Source: Iris pallida
Lineage: Eukaryota; Streptophyta; Magnoliopsida; Asparagales; Iridaceae
Reading direction: 5' to 3'
DNA length: 64,000 bases
Assembly (NCBI GenBank): GCA_029216955.1
Contig: JANAVB010007000.1
Span: 1,759,200-1,823,199 of the forward strand
Part shown: positions 40,300-51,436 of the stretch, piece after piece
How the letters are laid out: every line of letters begins with the position of its first letter
How positions within the stretch are numbered: the stretch's first letter is position 1
The notes under the pieces: generated by a model
The model's database searches: none
What the model saw: the letters and a program-made list of their open reading frames with translations, nothing else
Told to the model about the DNA's origin: nothing
Position numbers and translations under genes: made by a program

Positions 40300-41143
40300 C
40301 CTATTTTGGCTGTTTTTGGCTGTTTTAAGTCCTATTTGGCTGAATTGTGGTCAGAATTTCTCCTAACTCCCAACATGAAAGTTGTAGATCTTTGTCTTGG
40401 CTTCAAGGACCTTCATGTCCCACTTTAACCTGAATTCATATGTGACTTTTATGTCACGAGGAGTCCGAGTGACTTTCTGACTTGACCATGTTCCTGACCT
40501 GATTACCTGTATACGTGCTGGTACATGTTCTAAGTGTGTATTGAGATACAATATTAGTATGCACTGCGGTGCCATTTAATGAGTGCACTAAGGTGTGACT
40601 CTACATGCTAAGTGATCATTCGTGTTATATGTCAATACATGTGTACCTTCCAACAAGTCATGGTAATTGGTCAGTAATAGTATCGTGGTATGTTGTTTGT
40701 TGTTTGAAGCATTACACTAAGCATGGATCTAGATTGAGCCGATGTGGATTCATACTTAGGGTACACGTACTATGGTACAACATATAGGAGGATGACCATG
40801 TGACCACGACATGTAATTCCAATATCGAGATAGGGTTAATCTAAGCAACTTAAATTGGTAGAAGCATTGGAAGGGAACAGAATCTCGAGATCGTACGTCA
40901 CTAGCCGCCCTGGGTCCCGTCCTGGCACGTCGGGTTGGCTGCCTCGGATACTGTATAGTCATCCGCACTAGTGGAGTACAGTATCTGATTTGTGACTGCC
41001 GAGCCAGCTCTTCCTATAGGAGAGCTGGAACCGTTACTACTTATTCTAGCGCGGTGGCCTTTCGGGGGACCGGTGCATTTCGAGCTTGCTTGTATATAAT
41101 GATTTGGCTAGCCCTGCTGGAATGCGATACGATCTGAGGATTC

Positions 41144-41163
41144 CTATATATATATATATATAT
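41144..41163. repeat. (AT)n microsatellite, LTR3, short
   Basis: Only about 20 bases at the site where LTR1 and LTR2 have over 60. Confidence 0.9.
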
Positions 41164-41291
41164 TGCATTACTGGGATAACCCAGGCAAATCATAGAAAGC
41201 CGTAGGATTGATTGGCCGATTGTAAGCTGACTTGTTTGTGATATGTTTTCTTCTGTTAGCAACTGAGGAACATGGACTATCGTGGTGCGTG

Positions 41292-41328
41292 GTCCAACCC
41301 ATGTCATTGTTTGGTTGTTGGATTGGGC
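41292..41328 (+). other. Constant-loop hairpin D, TG1 LTR3, decayed
   Basis: One stem mismatch (TGGATTGG) and one loop change (TGTCATTG...), so it is weaker than in LTR1 and LTR2. Confidence 0.6.
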
Positions 41329-41414
41329 TATTGTGCTGCGATAGGCTATGGACCGAAGTCGCGATCAGAAGCCCTTTTACCTGCCCATGGTTATAGGATA
41401 TATCTTAACTCGGT

Positions 41415-41464
41415 ACGATATTGGCACCGTTTGTCCTTGTTTGGTTGTAAGGGTGTCGTATCGT
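41415..41464 (+). other. Constant-loop hairpin E, TG1 LTR3
   Basis: Same stem and loop as LTR2. Confidence 0.8.
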
Positions 41465-42108
41465 CTCGATGATATGGTATAAGCCTATAACTCATGAATC
41501 AGGTCTTATTTAACTTATTGGATTTATCTCACTCTTTTGTGCTCCCTTGTGGTACTTGCTATTCGGGGCCTGACCCCGCTGGTTTTGTTTGGCCAGATTT
41601 CGTAGCAGCTCCAGAGGATCCAGCCTTCTACCCGAACAATGGTGCACACCAGGAGTATGGGCGCCAGGGACCATGAGTGGGTTTCTTCTTCACTGCTCTG
41701 ATATCTTCTATTTTGTACTTGGCATTTAGCCACCGGCACCTGTTTAGCCGGCTGTTCTGGACATTAGTTTCCTTTTACATAATTGTAATTAAATCAGACT
41801 GCAGCTGACTACGGTTATGTACTATTGACTCTCGGTACTAGTTTATCATTTTGTAAAGCTAGGCTCATGAATCATTTTGATGAAGCGTCGGGGACGCCTT
41901 ACTGCTTTGTCTTATATGATCATTATTTACTGCTTCTTGTTTTGATTGATTGAGACATAGATGCTCTGTGGGACCATAGGAGACCTGATTGTAGCATGCA
42001 CCCCCTAGTCTCTTGACAGCCACGATCGCCATATGACGTTTATATACCTCATACGGTATAGCTGGCCTAGTCCGTCTCAGTATTCCGGTACTGGGGCGTG
42101 ATATTGCG

Positions 42109-42530
42109 TCTGTGTGCGATCGATCTAAAGACTAGTTGGGATATGCATTTTCCGCTTGCAAAGTTTGCGTATAACAATAGTTATCAGTCGAGCATTCAGA
42201 TGGCTCCATATGAAGTGCTATACGGAAGGAAGTATCATTCTCCAATATGCTAGAATGAAGTCGGAGAGCGACAAGTGCTCGGACCGTAACTGGTGGAGCA
42301 GGCCGTCGAAAAGGTCCGCTTGATCCGAGATAGACTCCGTATCGCGCAAAGTCGACAAAAGAGCTATGCAGATCTTCGTCGACGATCGCTAGAATTTTTG
42401 GTCGAAGACCATGTGTTTTTGAAAGTAACGTCCATTTGTGGCGTGATGCGGTTCGGCGTTAAATGCAAATTGTGCCCGTGATTTGTAGGCCCCTTCGAGA
42501 TCGTCGAGCGAGTTACAACAGTTGCTTATC
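42109..42530 (+). pseudogene. pol: Host element H: integrase C-terminal fragment
   Basis: Resumes after TG1 at 'LCAIDLKTSWD', with motifs FAYNNSYQSSIQMAPYEVLYGRK, QKSYAD and GVMRFG...GPFEIVERV typical of the Ty3/gypsy integrase C-terminal half. Stops near 42252, 42288 and 42479 disable it. LD1 interrupts it at 42530, before any chromodomain could appear. The remainder should lie to the right of LD1's missing 3' LTR, outside the window. Confidence 0.9.
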
Positions 42531-43305
42531 TGTAACTCCTCTTCCCGAAATTTTGATAATATATTATTTATTTATTTATTTGAATTAAATGGTAATTTTT
42601 AGAATTTTTATAAATAATTACTTAGTTAATTATTACGGTAGATGACTTTAGCCATGATGGAGTTTTGGAGTACAAGATGACTAGAAATCGTGGCACGAAT
42701 AGTGCAATGGCGTGCTTTGACTATTGTATTAGCCCTACTAGGGAAGGTCGTGCCATAGTGATGTCCTAACTAGGAAACCAGGCCAAGTTGCGACTTAACC
42801 CTTACCGATGATTTATTTATTTAAGAATTATATTATTGAGTTTAAGGGAACCCGATTGTACCGAACTAGTCCAGATTGGTCCCAAAATAAGCCTAAGCCC
42901 GTGTAGTCATTCGATACGTCCAATGACATTCATGTTGATGTAATTTGGTATGAGTGTGTTGTATTCCATTTTAATGATCTAATGAATATTTTCTAAGTGT
43001 TCGTTAATTAAATATTATAAATATCATTATTAGTTTATATTCAATGACATTTGTATAAAATAGGTCCTTGTACATTTTGGGATTATTAGACTGTACATAA
43101 TGGTATATACACCATTATTTATTTATCGTTATTATTTTTTTTATTATCAATATTATTGAGATTATTATTATATAATATTATTTTATTATTATTGGTTATA
43201 TTATTTTTGTCAAATAAATATTATTATATATAGTCATATTTATACAAATAGGCCCTACACTAGGTATAGATAATATTGAGGTTTTATTTAGGTTTTTATG
43301 GAGAT

Positions 43306-43309
<4 letters not shown>

Positions 43310-43372
<63 letters not shown>
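43310..43372. repeat. (AT)n microsatellite in LD1 LTR
   Basis: Uninterrupted AT run; the minus-strand ORF over it is an artefact. Confidence 0.95.
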
Positions 43373-43377
<5 letters not shown>

Positions 43378-43509
43378 TTATAATAATAAAGATAAATAAA
43401 AAAAAACAACAATAACCTACAAGATATTGGTGGTGGTCCAATATCTCGTGAGTTACCCAATATACCAAACCCGCGCACGTTCCCCTCTTAGTTGCAAAGT
43501 CGCACATAT

Positions 43510-43521
43510 GTATATATATAG
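43510..43521 (+). promoter_or_regulatory. Putative TATA box, LD1 LTR
   Basis: TATATATATAG followed by 'gagagaagaaaaccctaacc', a plant-like transcript start. Confidence 0.5.
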
Positions 43522-44062
43522 ATGAGGGAGAGAAGAAAACCCTAACCTCAAACCTACGCTGTGCCACCCCTAGCACCTAGGCGACCCACCCGCGACCGTG
43601 CGCGCCATCGTGGGCCACCGTTGGCCTGCCACGAGGGACGCACGCACACCAGCCGTACAGTGGCAGCAGCCCCTGAACCCGACTTCGTCTCGACCGTGTG
43701 CAACGCTCGCCGAATCATTTCACAATTTTCTTTCGCTGGTATGTTCACAACATATTGGACTCCAATCGCTTTCATTTATTTTGAATTTAGACGCCCGAGG
43801 TTGTCCAGAAAATCTACTCGAAGTCGAAGAAAATCATGTTTTCTGGACAGAGTGTGTGACTGCCCTGACACCTATTCGGAAGGCCAATCTTGGTCGAACC
43901 ATTGAGAAATCTAGGAAACCAATTAACAACAGTCCTAGAAAACCTATAGGGCTCTACAACCCATGTTACGGAAGTCGATTTTGATGACTGTACGTCGAGA
44001 AATCAGATTCCCAATTGGGCGAAAAACCTGTTTTCAAAATATTAAAAATATAGAAAATTCCT

Positions 44063-44601
44063 CCGATACGACGTGCGTCCCGTCAAACCGGTCGACGTGG
44101 TCGCGAACCGAAAGTTTCAAAAGGTGCGTAATGGCTTCGTGGACGTCTTGGCTTTGACGGAATTCAAATTGGTTGCGTGTGCGCGACGAATTTGATGCGT
44201 ATCCGTCAAAATTTACCGTATCGGCCTCTTTGCAAATTTTCTAATTACTTTGTGCACGTTCGTCAGATCAAGACGAAACTTGCGCCAACATGACCGTATC
44301 ATTTTTTTGGTCTTGTATGCCATGTTTGGTCCGATTCTGAGATAGTTACCCGGATCGTCGTTTTACGGGCCCTATGATCCAACTCAACGGAAGATTTTGT
44401 GCACGGTCTGCCGGAATCCAACTCTGGACATACGATTGGGTTCGTATCATCAAAACGAATCCGTATACATATAGTTTGATGAATTTAGAGACTATTGACT
44501 CTAGCACGCTTTTCGGTGCAAAACGGATCCAACGACGGACACCGTTTTCACCCAAAATTACCGTTTTGTCCCTGTATCCAGAATTAGACTTAAGGACAGG
44601 A
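44063..44601 (+). other. Shared leader block, copy in LD1 LTR
   Basis: Aligns with 14944-15480 (TG2) over its full length with few indels. Confidence 0.75.
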
Positions 44602-44884
44602 AATTTTAGCTAATTTGACTCTTCTTAGAATGTTGGTAATGTCTATTTCAATATCTGGAGACTGTTGTATGAGTTTGACTGTTGTGGCACACTGAGTGGT
44701 TTGGATTATCGGTTTTACCAGCAAAGGACCACATGCGAGTACAGTTTATTGATTGTTTTCAATATTGAGCTTTACTATACCTCATTGTTAGTCAATAGAT
44801 ATGTCATTTCTATCTTTTATGTTTGTTATATTTTTTCGTGTCGTGGAGGCGAAGTACCAAGAATGTGTGATCTGACCTTAAACA

Positions 44885-45010
44885 GTGTATACCGTGTAGA
44901 CCGTAATTTATTATTGCATTATACCATATAGACAGTGTTGCATTATTACTTTATACAGTATAGACAGTATTTCATTATTGCTTTATACAGTGTAGACAGT
45001 GTAGATATCG
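44885..45010 (+). repeat. Short tandem repeat in LD1 LTR
   Basis: Three to four units of 'tatagacagt.tt.attattgc.ttatac.gt', the counterpart of 25325-25475 in SL. Confidence 0.7.
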
Positions 45011-45538
45011 TGTCGTGTAATTGTTCCGAGACCGATCACATTTCAAAGCTTCAGTCAGTCGGTGAGTATTGTCTTTGTATTTATTTACTATTTTTCTTTG
45101 TTTAGTTTTATTTTGTCTTTCTGTGTTTATTTTTCAAATTATATATTTAAAGGCTAACCTCTGTTGTATAGTCATTTTCATTTATTGAAACTGCATTCAG
45201 TGAATTGTACTCGTTACATTTCTGACTGGAAGCCAACATTTTTCAGGTTAACTATGGCTTCACTTAGCATTGGGAGTTACGAATGTACTTACAGACGAAA
45301 ACCTAGAGATTAGCTAGATAGATGAGTTGTAATCATTTTAATATTTGTAAGAGTTTATATTTTTCTGCAAATGTAAAACTTGTAATTATGGTAAATTAAA
45401 TTAATTTTATGAATGAGCATTATTTATGATTTTGAGTATTGTGGCTATACAGCGTTCTACCGTCGATACTGCGGCATAGGCTGGCTTGGGCACGCATTCG
45501 TATCCCGAAAAGTGGGTGTGGATCATGACAAGTTTTTG

Positions 45539-45555
45539 TGGTGGCCCATGCAGGT
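45539..45555 (+). promoter_or_regulatory. Primer-binding site candidate of LD1
   Basis: TGGTGGCCCATGCAGGT, 8 nt after the LTR. Confidence 0.7.
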
Positions 45556-48285
45556 CAGTTTTCGTAAAATATACGAACTCGTGATGGTACTTAAGTTAGT
45601 CGTACTATTACGAGCCTGCGACTATAAAATGCTCATTCATAACTTAGAGTTAAATTGATTTAAGAGAATGACTAGGACTAGGAGTCCCTTGTTCAAATTT
45701 ACCATTGTGTAGTTAAGGTTGTCAGGTAGGCCATACAATTTAGATAAGGAATTATTAAATTTAGATAGCTTGTCCGATCTCTATAGATACACTATTACTC
45801 TTGATATGATGATATCATCCAATGTGAATATGCTATTCACTTGGTAAGATAGGCTTTTCTAGAATTAAGGCTATAATATTGATAAACCGTTCAATTTTCT
45901 TTTGCCCTATAGATATAATCCTTATATCATAAGTTAGAATTGTCTATTTAAAATATTTTATCATAAGGAATTAGTTTATAATTTCTGATTCTGTTATTCG
46001 TATACGAATCTCGAGGTAGATTGATTCAAGGTTTTCCCTCAACCATTTGAAATACATATGAAATAAAGATTATGATGTTCTTACTTCCCTTGTCTTCAGT
46101 TATTTCCTCTCCGATCAATCTTTTACTTTAAGGATTGAGACTTATAAGCAGATGTTTACGCTTTCTATCATAGTTAACTTGTTCGAATCTATAGCAGCTC
46201 TTTGAAGTTCTTAGGAATATAGTTGGAGTAATTTTAACGACTGCGATGGCTAGACAGCAGCGCACTGTCGCCAATTACTTGAGAATGGAGAGTGTGGGTT
46301 CACTGCAGCCAGCAGCACACTGGCGAGCACGACCCATAGAGTTGAAATTATTTCAAGGAATCGTAGGTTATGGAACATTGCTAAAACTATGTCTTCGTTG
46401 ACCTCTTTAGACCTTAGATACCCTTGTGTCCATGTAAGGTAGAGTATCCGATAGCATATCACATTTGAATCATGAAACCAAGGGTTTACTACAGCAAGAG
46501 TATACGGGCGAGGCATAATTCTCGATAAAATGACTTCAGACGTGATTACAAGTTTAGGATACTATAGAGGATAGGAAAATGTCCTTTATGTCCCATAAGA
46601 TCTAAAGCTAATACTAGTAGAAGTTATGTAAGTTGGGTAGAATGTCTCCCAACCTAGCATTCCGTGGTCCTTGTGATCTATTGACGAGATAATTGACTGA
46701 CACTAATAGGTTTACCTAGAATATAGAATTTAGATGTCCATAACCCATTAGTCGACCAAGGCATTATGGATAACGAGATAGTAGGAAGACTGTATAAGCA
46801 AGAACACCGGGTAAGGTTTTGATTCTCACAAAACTCGAACTACTTGTGACTCCTTTCAAGAATCTCGTATACTTGTATTTTGACTATCTTGACCAATATT
46901 GCTATTACAGCCTAGTTTTTTAAGCTTACTCATTTATCGAGCTTGATTCAAGACATATGTTTATTGGGGAAACCTACTAACATATTGTCTAATCAGAATC
47001 GATGTATTACGGTCTGATCAACCTTAGTGCACTCGGTTTGCCCTCCCTCTAATTAGTCTTCGTGGATTGAGACATAGATGTCTCTATGATCTCATCCGCG
47101 ACTGCATCGACAATTTCTCTTGAATTATAGATTCACCTTTAAATCACGTAATTTTATTCAATGACAACTTTCTTGAACTCTTTATTGTTTTTGTCTTTCA
47201 CTGATTTGGAAAGACGAAAGCTCGTAATTGGTAGAGAGATACAGAGTATCCCCTATGGCTATGATATTTGTATACACAAGTCTAGTTACCATCGGCCAGC
47301 CATGTGACTAGAACCTTGCCTTGAGTTATTCGTTCTCCTATCGACCACCAAACTGCTATTGGGACCTTCTAGCCATCTGAATTTGAGAATGATTAGAGTT
47401 TTACCCTTAGTCAAAATGCCAACCTAGGAGACTATCTATTCTCAAGACACCAAATGTTGTGAGTCTCTAATTATTTGCTTGAAGCTTGCTTTAACTAACA
47501 ACCCTTAAGCCTTAACCCAACCTTTCCTCGACCAAAGCCCACAGTTTAGACATGAGATGAATAGACAAAGGTAAGGACAATCATTTACCATGACTATGGT
47601 AGACACTCATTCCGAGATTGATTTCCAACAAATATTACCCTAGTTATATAAATTTTATTATAAAGACCTAACTAGTATTGGAACACCACATTCACTAGCT
47701 TAGCCAATACCATAGCTTAAATACCCTGTCATATTATGATCTACCAGTTATCAACAGCAATACATGATCACTACAGCCCATACCACTAGAACCCTTACGA
47801 CAATAGTCTGACAGGTATGACACAAATAGAAATTCATGACTCAGTTGTTAGAAATCTTTTCATAAGATGTGCCTTAGAGTTGGTTACCCCGTCGATAACT
47901 CTTGTATACTGTGGACGAGTAGAACATTTTATTTTATCGACCATGTGTCATTGTACACACTCGTTTTCTATTTATTGAGGAACGATCCTTGACTTGACTT
48001 ATATCTACTGTATTCCATTACGCTGTGCCTTATTTTTTATTAACAAGAGTCGAGGTACAATACCCGAACTTTAGAATTCTTTTAACCTCATTATTCCTAA
48101 AACCATGTCCTAGCTTCTAAGGTGAGTAGACTGTAAGCCTTCTAAAATTTTGGGATATACGAGGATTACCGATTGATTAGAATAATTTCCATTAGGATGA
48201 TAATTAGTACCCCATGGACTCCCACTTTCCATTTAGATCATTTTTGTGTCCCCGGCCGTATCATTAATAATCGGAGCACGAGACC
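45556..48285 (+). other. LD1 internal region, non-coding
   Basis: No coding signal over 2.7 kb. Homologous along its length to 51437-53360 in LD2 and partly to 1-2082. Confidence 0.75.
46254..46327 (+). other. Conserved GC-rich island in LARD internal region (copy 2)
   Basis: ACAGCAGCGCACTG...TTCACTGCAGCCAGCAG. TCGCCA near its start pairs with TGGCGA near its end. Confidence 0.6.
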
Positions 48286-51200
48286 TGTAGCCTCCCTTCC
48301 CGAAATTTTTTTTGAAATATTTATTTATTTATTTATTTGATTTAAATGGAGATTTTAGAATTTTATAAATATTTATTTAGTTAAACATTACGGTAGATGA
48401 TTTTAATCATGATTGAGAATTGGAGTACAAGGTGACTAGAAATCATGGCACGGGTAGTGCAGTGGCGTGCTTTGACTAGTGTATTAGCCTTGGTAAGGAA
48501 GGCCGAGCCATAGTGATGTCCTAACTAGGAAAACCAGGCCAAGCTGCGACGTAACCCTTATTGAAGTTTATTTAATTATTATTTATATTATTGAGTTTAG
48601 GAAAAACCGATTCTACCATTTTAGCCGGACTGGACTCGAACTGAGCCTAAGCCCATGTAGTCATGCGGCACGTCCAATGACAGTCGTGTTGATGGAATTT
48701 GATATGAGGATGTTGTATTACATTTTAAATAATTTAACGAATATTTTCTAGTATTCAAAATTAAATATTATAAATATTATGATTGGTGGATATTCAATAA
48801 TAATTGTATATAAATATGTCCTTGTACATTTTAGGATTTTTATACTGTGCATGATGGTGTATACACCATCATTGGTTTATTCGTTTTGTTACCATAGTTA
48901 TTATTATTATTATCATTAGTGTTATTATTATATTACTCTTATTATGATTATTATTGTTATTACTATATTATTCTTATTATATATGCGTATGTGTATATAT
49001 ATACATGTTAAGGGGGAATGGTATATATGTTTTAAATAGATTAATATATATGTATAAACAAGATGATATATTTTAATTGTATATATATTTAATATATATG
49101 TATAAACAAGATTATATGCTTTAATTAGATAAATATATATAAATATAAATAAATACATGTATTTGTGTGTATTAATATAAATATGTATACATGTATTCGT
49201 ATGTATTAATATATATACGTATACATATACTTGTATGTATTAAAATATTTATATATATGTATACATGAATTTGTATATATATATATTAAAAGAAATAAGA
49301 AATAGAAAATAGAAATGAAATAAGAAAAAGAATAATGAAAAGGGAATAGGAAAACAATAAGGAAGAGTAGCAGTAACACAGTCGGCCCCAATACTCGAAC
49401 CCGAGCCTCTCCAGTATGTTCACAGCCAACCGAGCCCCGTTCGAATTCTATATATACACGTATGTGTATATATCGGATGAAAACATCGAAACCCTAAACG
49501 AACACCACGCCAACCTACCTCTCCTCTGGGCGCACCCCGCGTGCGCGCGCGCCGCCGAGGGCGCGCCGCCGACCACCGGAGGCCGACGAAACCGCGAGCA
49601 ACAGCAGCTGAAACCGCGCAGGGTCGACAGCAGCGGTAACAGCAGACGTCGAGTTTTGGTGGCGGATTTCTCGATCGTTCAGCGATCGTTTTGCGTATCG
49701 TCTTCTCCGGTACGTTCGCAATATATAGAAATTTAAACCCCTTCAAGTAGAATGATTTGTAGTGCGTTAGTGTGACATAGAAATCGAACCAAAGTTCGAT
49801 AAAAATCCTGTACTGAAATAGGACATAAGCAGTCCAAACGCTCGACTTGGGAGGCAATTTCTCGCCAATCCGTGGATCGATTAGAAAATCTATTTGAAGG
49901 TATTTATTAACAACATATAGGAGCTCAGAAATCATTTTGTAGATTCCAAGTTCATTAAATATGCATTGAGAAATCTGTTTTGGAAGTTTAGAAAAAATCA
50001 TCAAAAACAGTTTTCAAAAACTAGAAATTTCTTCCACACGACGTGCGTCCCGCCAAACCGGGCGACGTGGTCGCACACCGTAAGCATCGAAAGCTGCGTA
50101 ACGGCTTCGTGGTCATGTGGGCTTTGGCGGAATTCAAATTGGTCGCGTGTGCGCGACGAATTTGATGTGTATCCGTCAAAATTCCCCGTATCGTGCACTC
50201 TACAAATTCTCCAATTACTTTGTGCACACTCGTTAGATCGAGCCGAAACTTGCGCCAGCTGGACCATATTGTTTTTCTGGTCCTGCATGCTAAGTTTGGT
50301 CCAATTCTGAGATAGTTGATAAAATTACCATTTTACGGGCCCCACGGTTCCACTCAACGAGCGATTTTGTGCACGGCCCGTCGGAACCCAACTCTGGACA
50401 TACGGTTGGGTTCGTATCGGAAAACTGGATCCGTAAACATGTAGTTTGACGACTTTAGAGACCGTTGACTCTGGCACGCTTTTCGGTACAAATCGGGTTC
50501 AATGACAGATATCGTTTTTGTCCGAAATTACCGTTTTGCCCCTGTGTCCAGAATTGTACTTAAGGACAGGCAATCCTAGCTAATTTGACTATTCTGAGAA
50601 CGTTGGTAATGTTTATTTCAGCGTTCGAAGACTTCTACATGTGTTGACTGATTGTGGCTCTTTGAGTGGTATAGTGTTATTGGTTTCTCCAGCTAATTAC
50701 CTCAGGTAAGTGCACTTTCTGATTGCTTTTCGATTCATAGTAGTCTTTTCATTTCATGTCTATACATATATCTTGCTGCTTTCGTCACACGGAGTAGTCG
50801 GGAGGGAAAATATCTTAGTATACATGTGGACTATCCAGAAATATCCCAATATGTCTAATCTTGCACGATAGCAGCTGCACACGACACGTGCAGTGAGCCG
50901 TATTTACCCCTAGCCATTCACATGTTGAAACATATATTTCACACCACCTAGGTAGATGTCCTTTATTAGTTTTTCCTTGTTTACTTCTCTATCGTGCTAT
51001 GTCATCAGTTATCTTCCAGTTTTTATATCTCATATGCTATTTTCATGTCTTGTTAATTATATTGTGCTTTCGTATTGTCGTCAGTTTGTGTACTTGTTCC
51101 ATTTCTGACTAGAAACCAACATTTTTCAGGTTTAGCCGCTATCAATCTTAGCACTGGGGAAGACTTAGGTATGCTGAGGTCAACCTAGAAATAGAAGGTA

Positions 51201-51411
51201 TTGTATCAGATCCATTAATTGTAAAATCTTGTATTTTTTTTAATTATAAATCTTGTAAATGTTGTAATAAATTTAGAATTGTGAATGAACAGCAAATGTT
51301 GTATTTTTAGCATTTATTTCTTGCGGGCTTGACAGCGTTCTACCGCCGACTCTGCGGCGTAGGCTGGCTTGGACACGTCTCGTATCCGAAAAGCGGGTGC
51401 GGGTCGTGACA
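48286..51411 (+). repeat. LD2 5' LTR
   Basis: 3126 bp, TGTAGCCTCCC...GTGACA. Contains AT-rich U3, GC-rich leader start near 49490-49650 and the shared leader block. Confidence 0.9.
50034..50570 (+). other. Shared leader block, copy in LD2 5' LTR
   Basis: Counterpart of 14944-15480 and 44063-44601. Confidence 0.75.
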
Positions 51412-51419
51412 AGTTTTTG

Positions 51420-51436
51420 TGGTGGCCCATGCAGGA
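51420..51436 (+). promoter_or_regulatory. Primer-binding site candidate of LD2
   Basis: TGGTGGCCCATGCAGGA, differing only in its last base from the other elements. Confidence 0.7.

Larger units (their letters stand above)
28519..42103 (+). mobile_element. TG1: three-LTR, two-internal-region gag-only retrotransposon
   Basis: LTR1 28519-31592, internal 31593-33690, LTR2 33691-36797, internal 36798-38896, LTR3 38897-42103: 13,585 bp in all. A single 5-bp target duplication TTGCG flanks the whole array (28514-28518 and 42104-42108) and H integrase continues across it, so this is one insertion, later expanded, rather than two adjacent insertions. LTRs start TGTCAC and end GTGACA (LTR1) or GTGATA (LTR2, LTR3). 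The internal regions, 2098 and 2099 bp, contain only gag. The likely origin is unequal recombination between LTRs of sister copies. Confidence 0.93.
38897..42103 (+). repeat. TG1 LTR3
   Basis: 3207 bp, TGTCAC...GTGATA, followed by target duplication TTGCG and resumed H integrase. Confidence 0.9.
42531..45530 (+). repeat. LD1 5' LTR
   Basis: 3000 bp, TGTAACTCC...ATGACA. U3 begins like LD2's LTR (cttcccgaaattt, then the 'aattacggtagatga' region). Contains an (AT)n tract, a TATA-like run at 43510-43521, a GC-rich leader start and the shared leader block. Confidence 0.85.
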
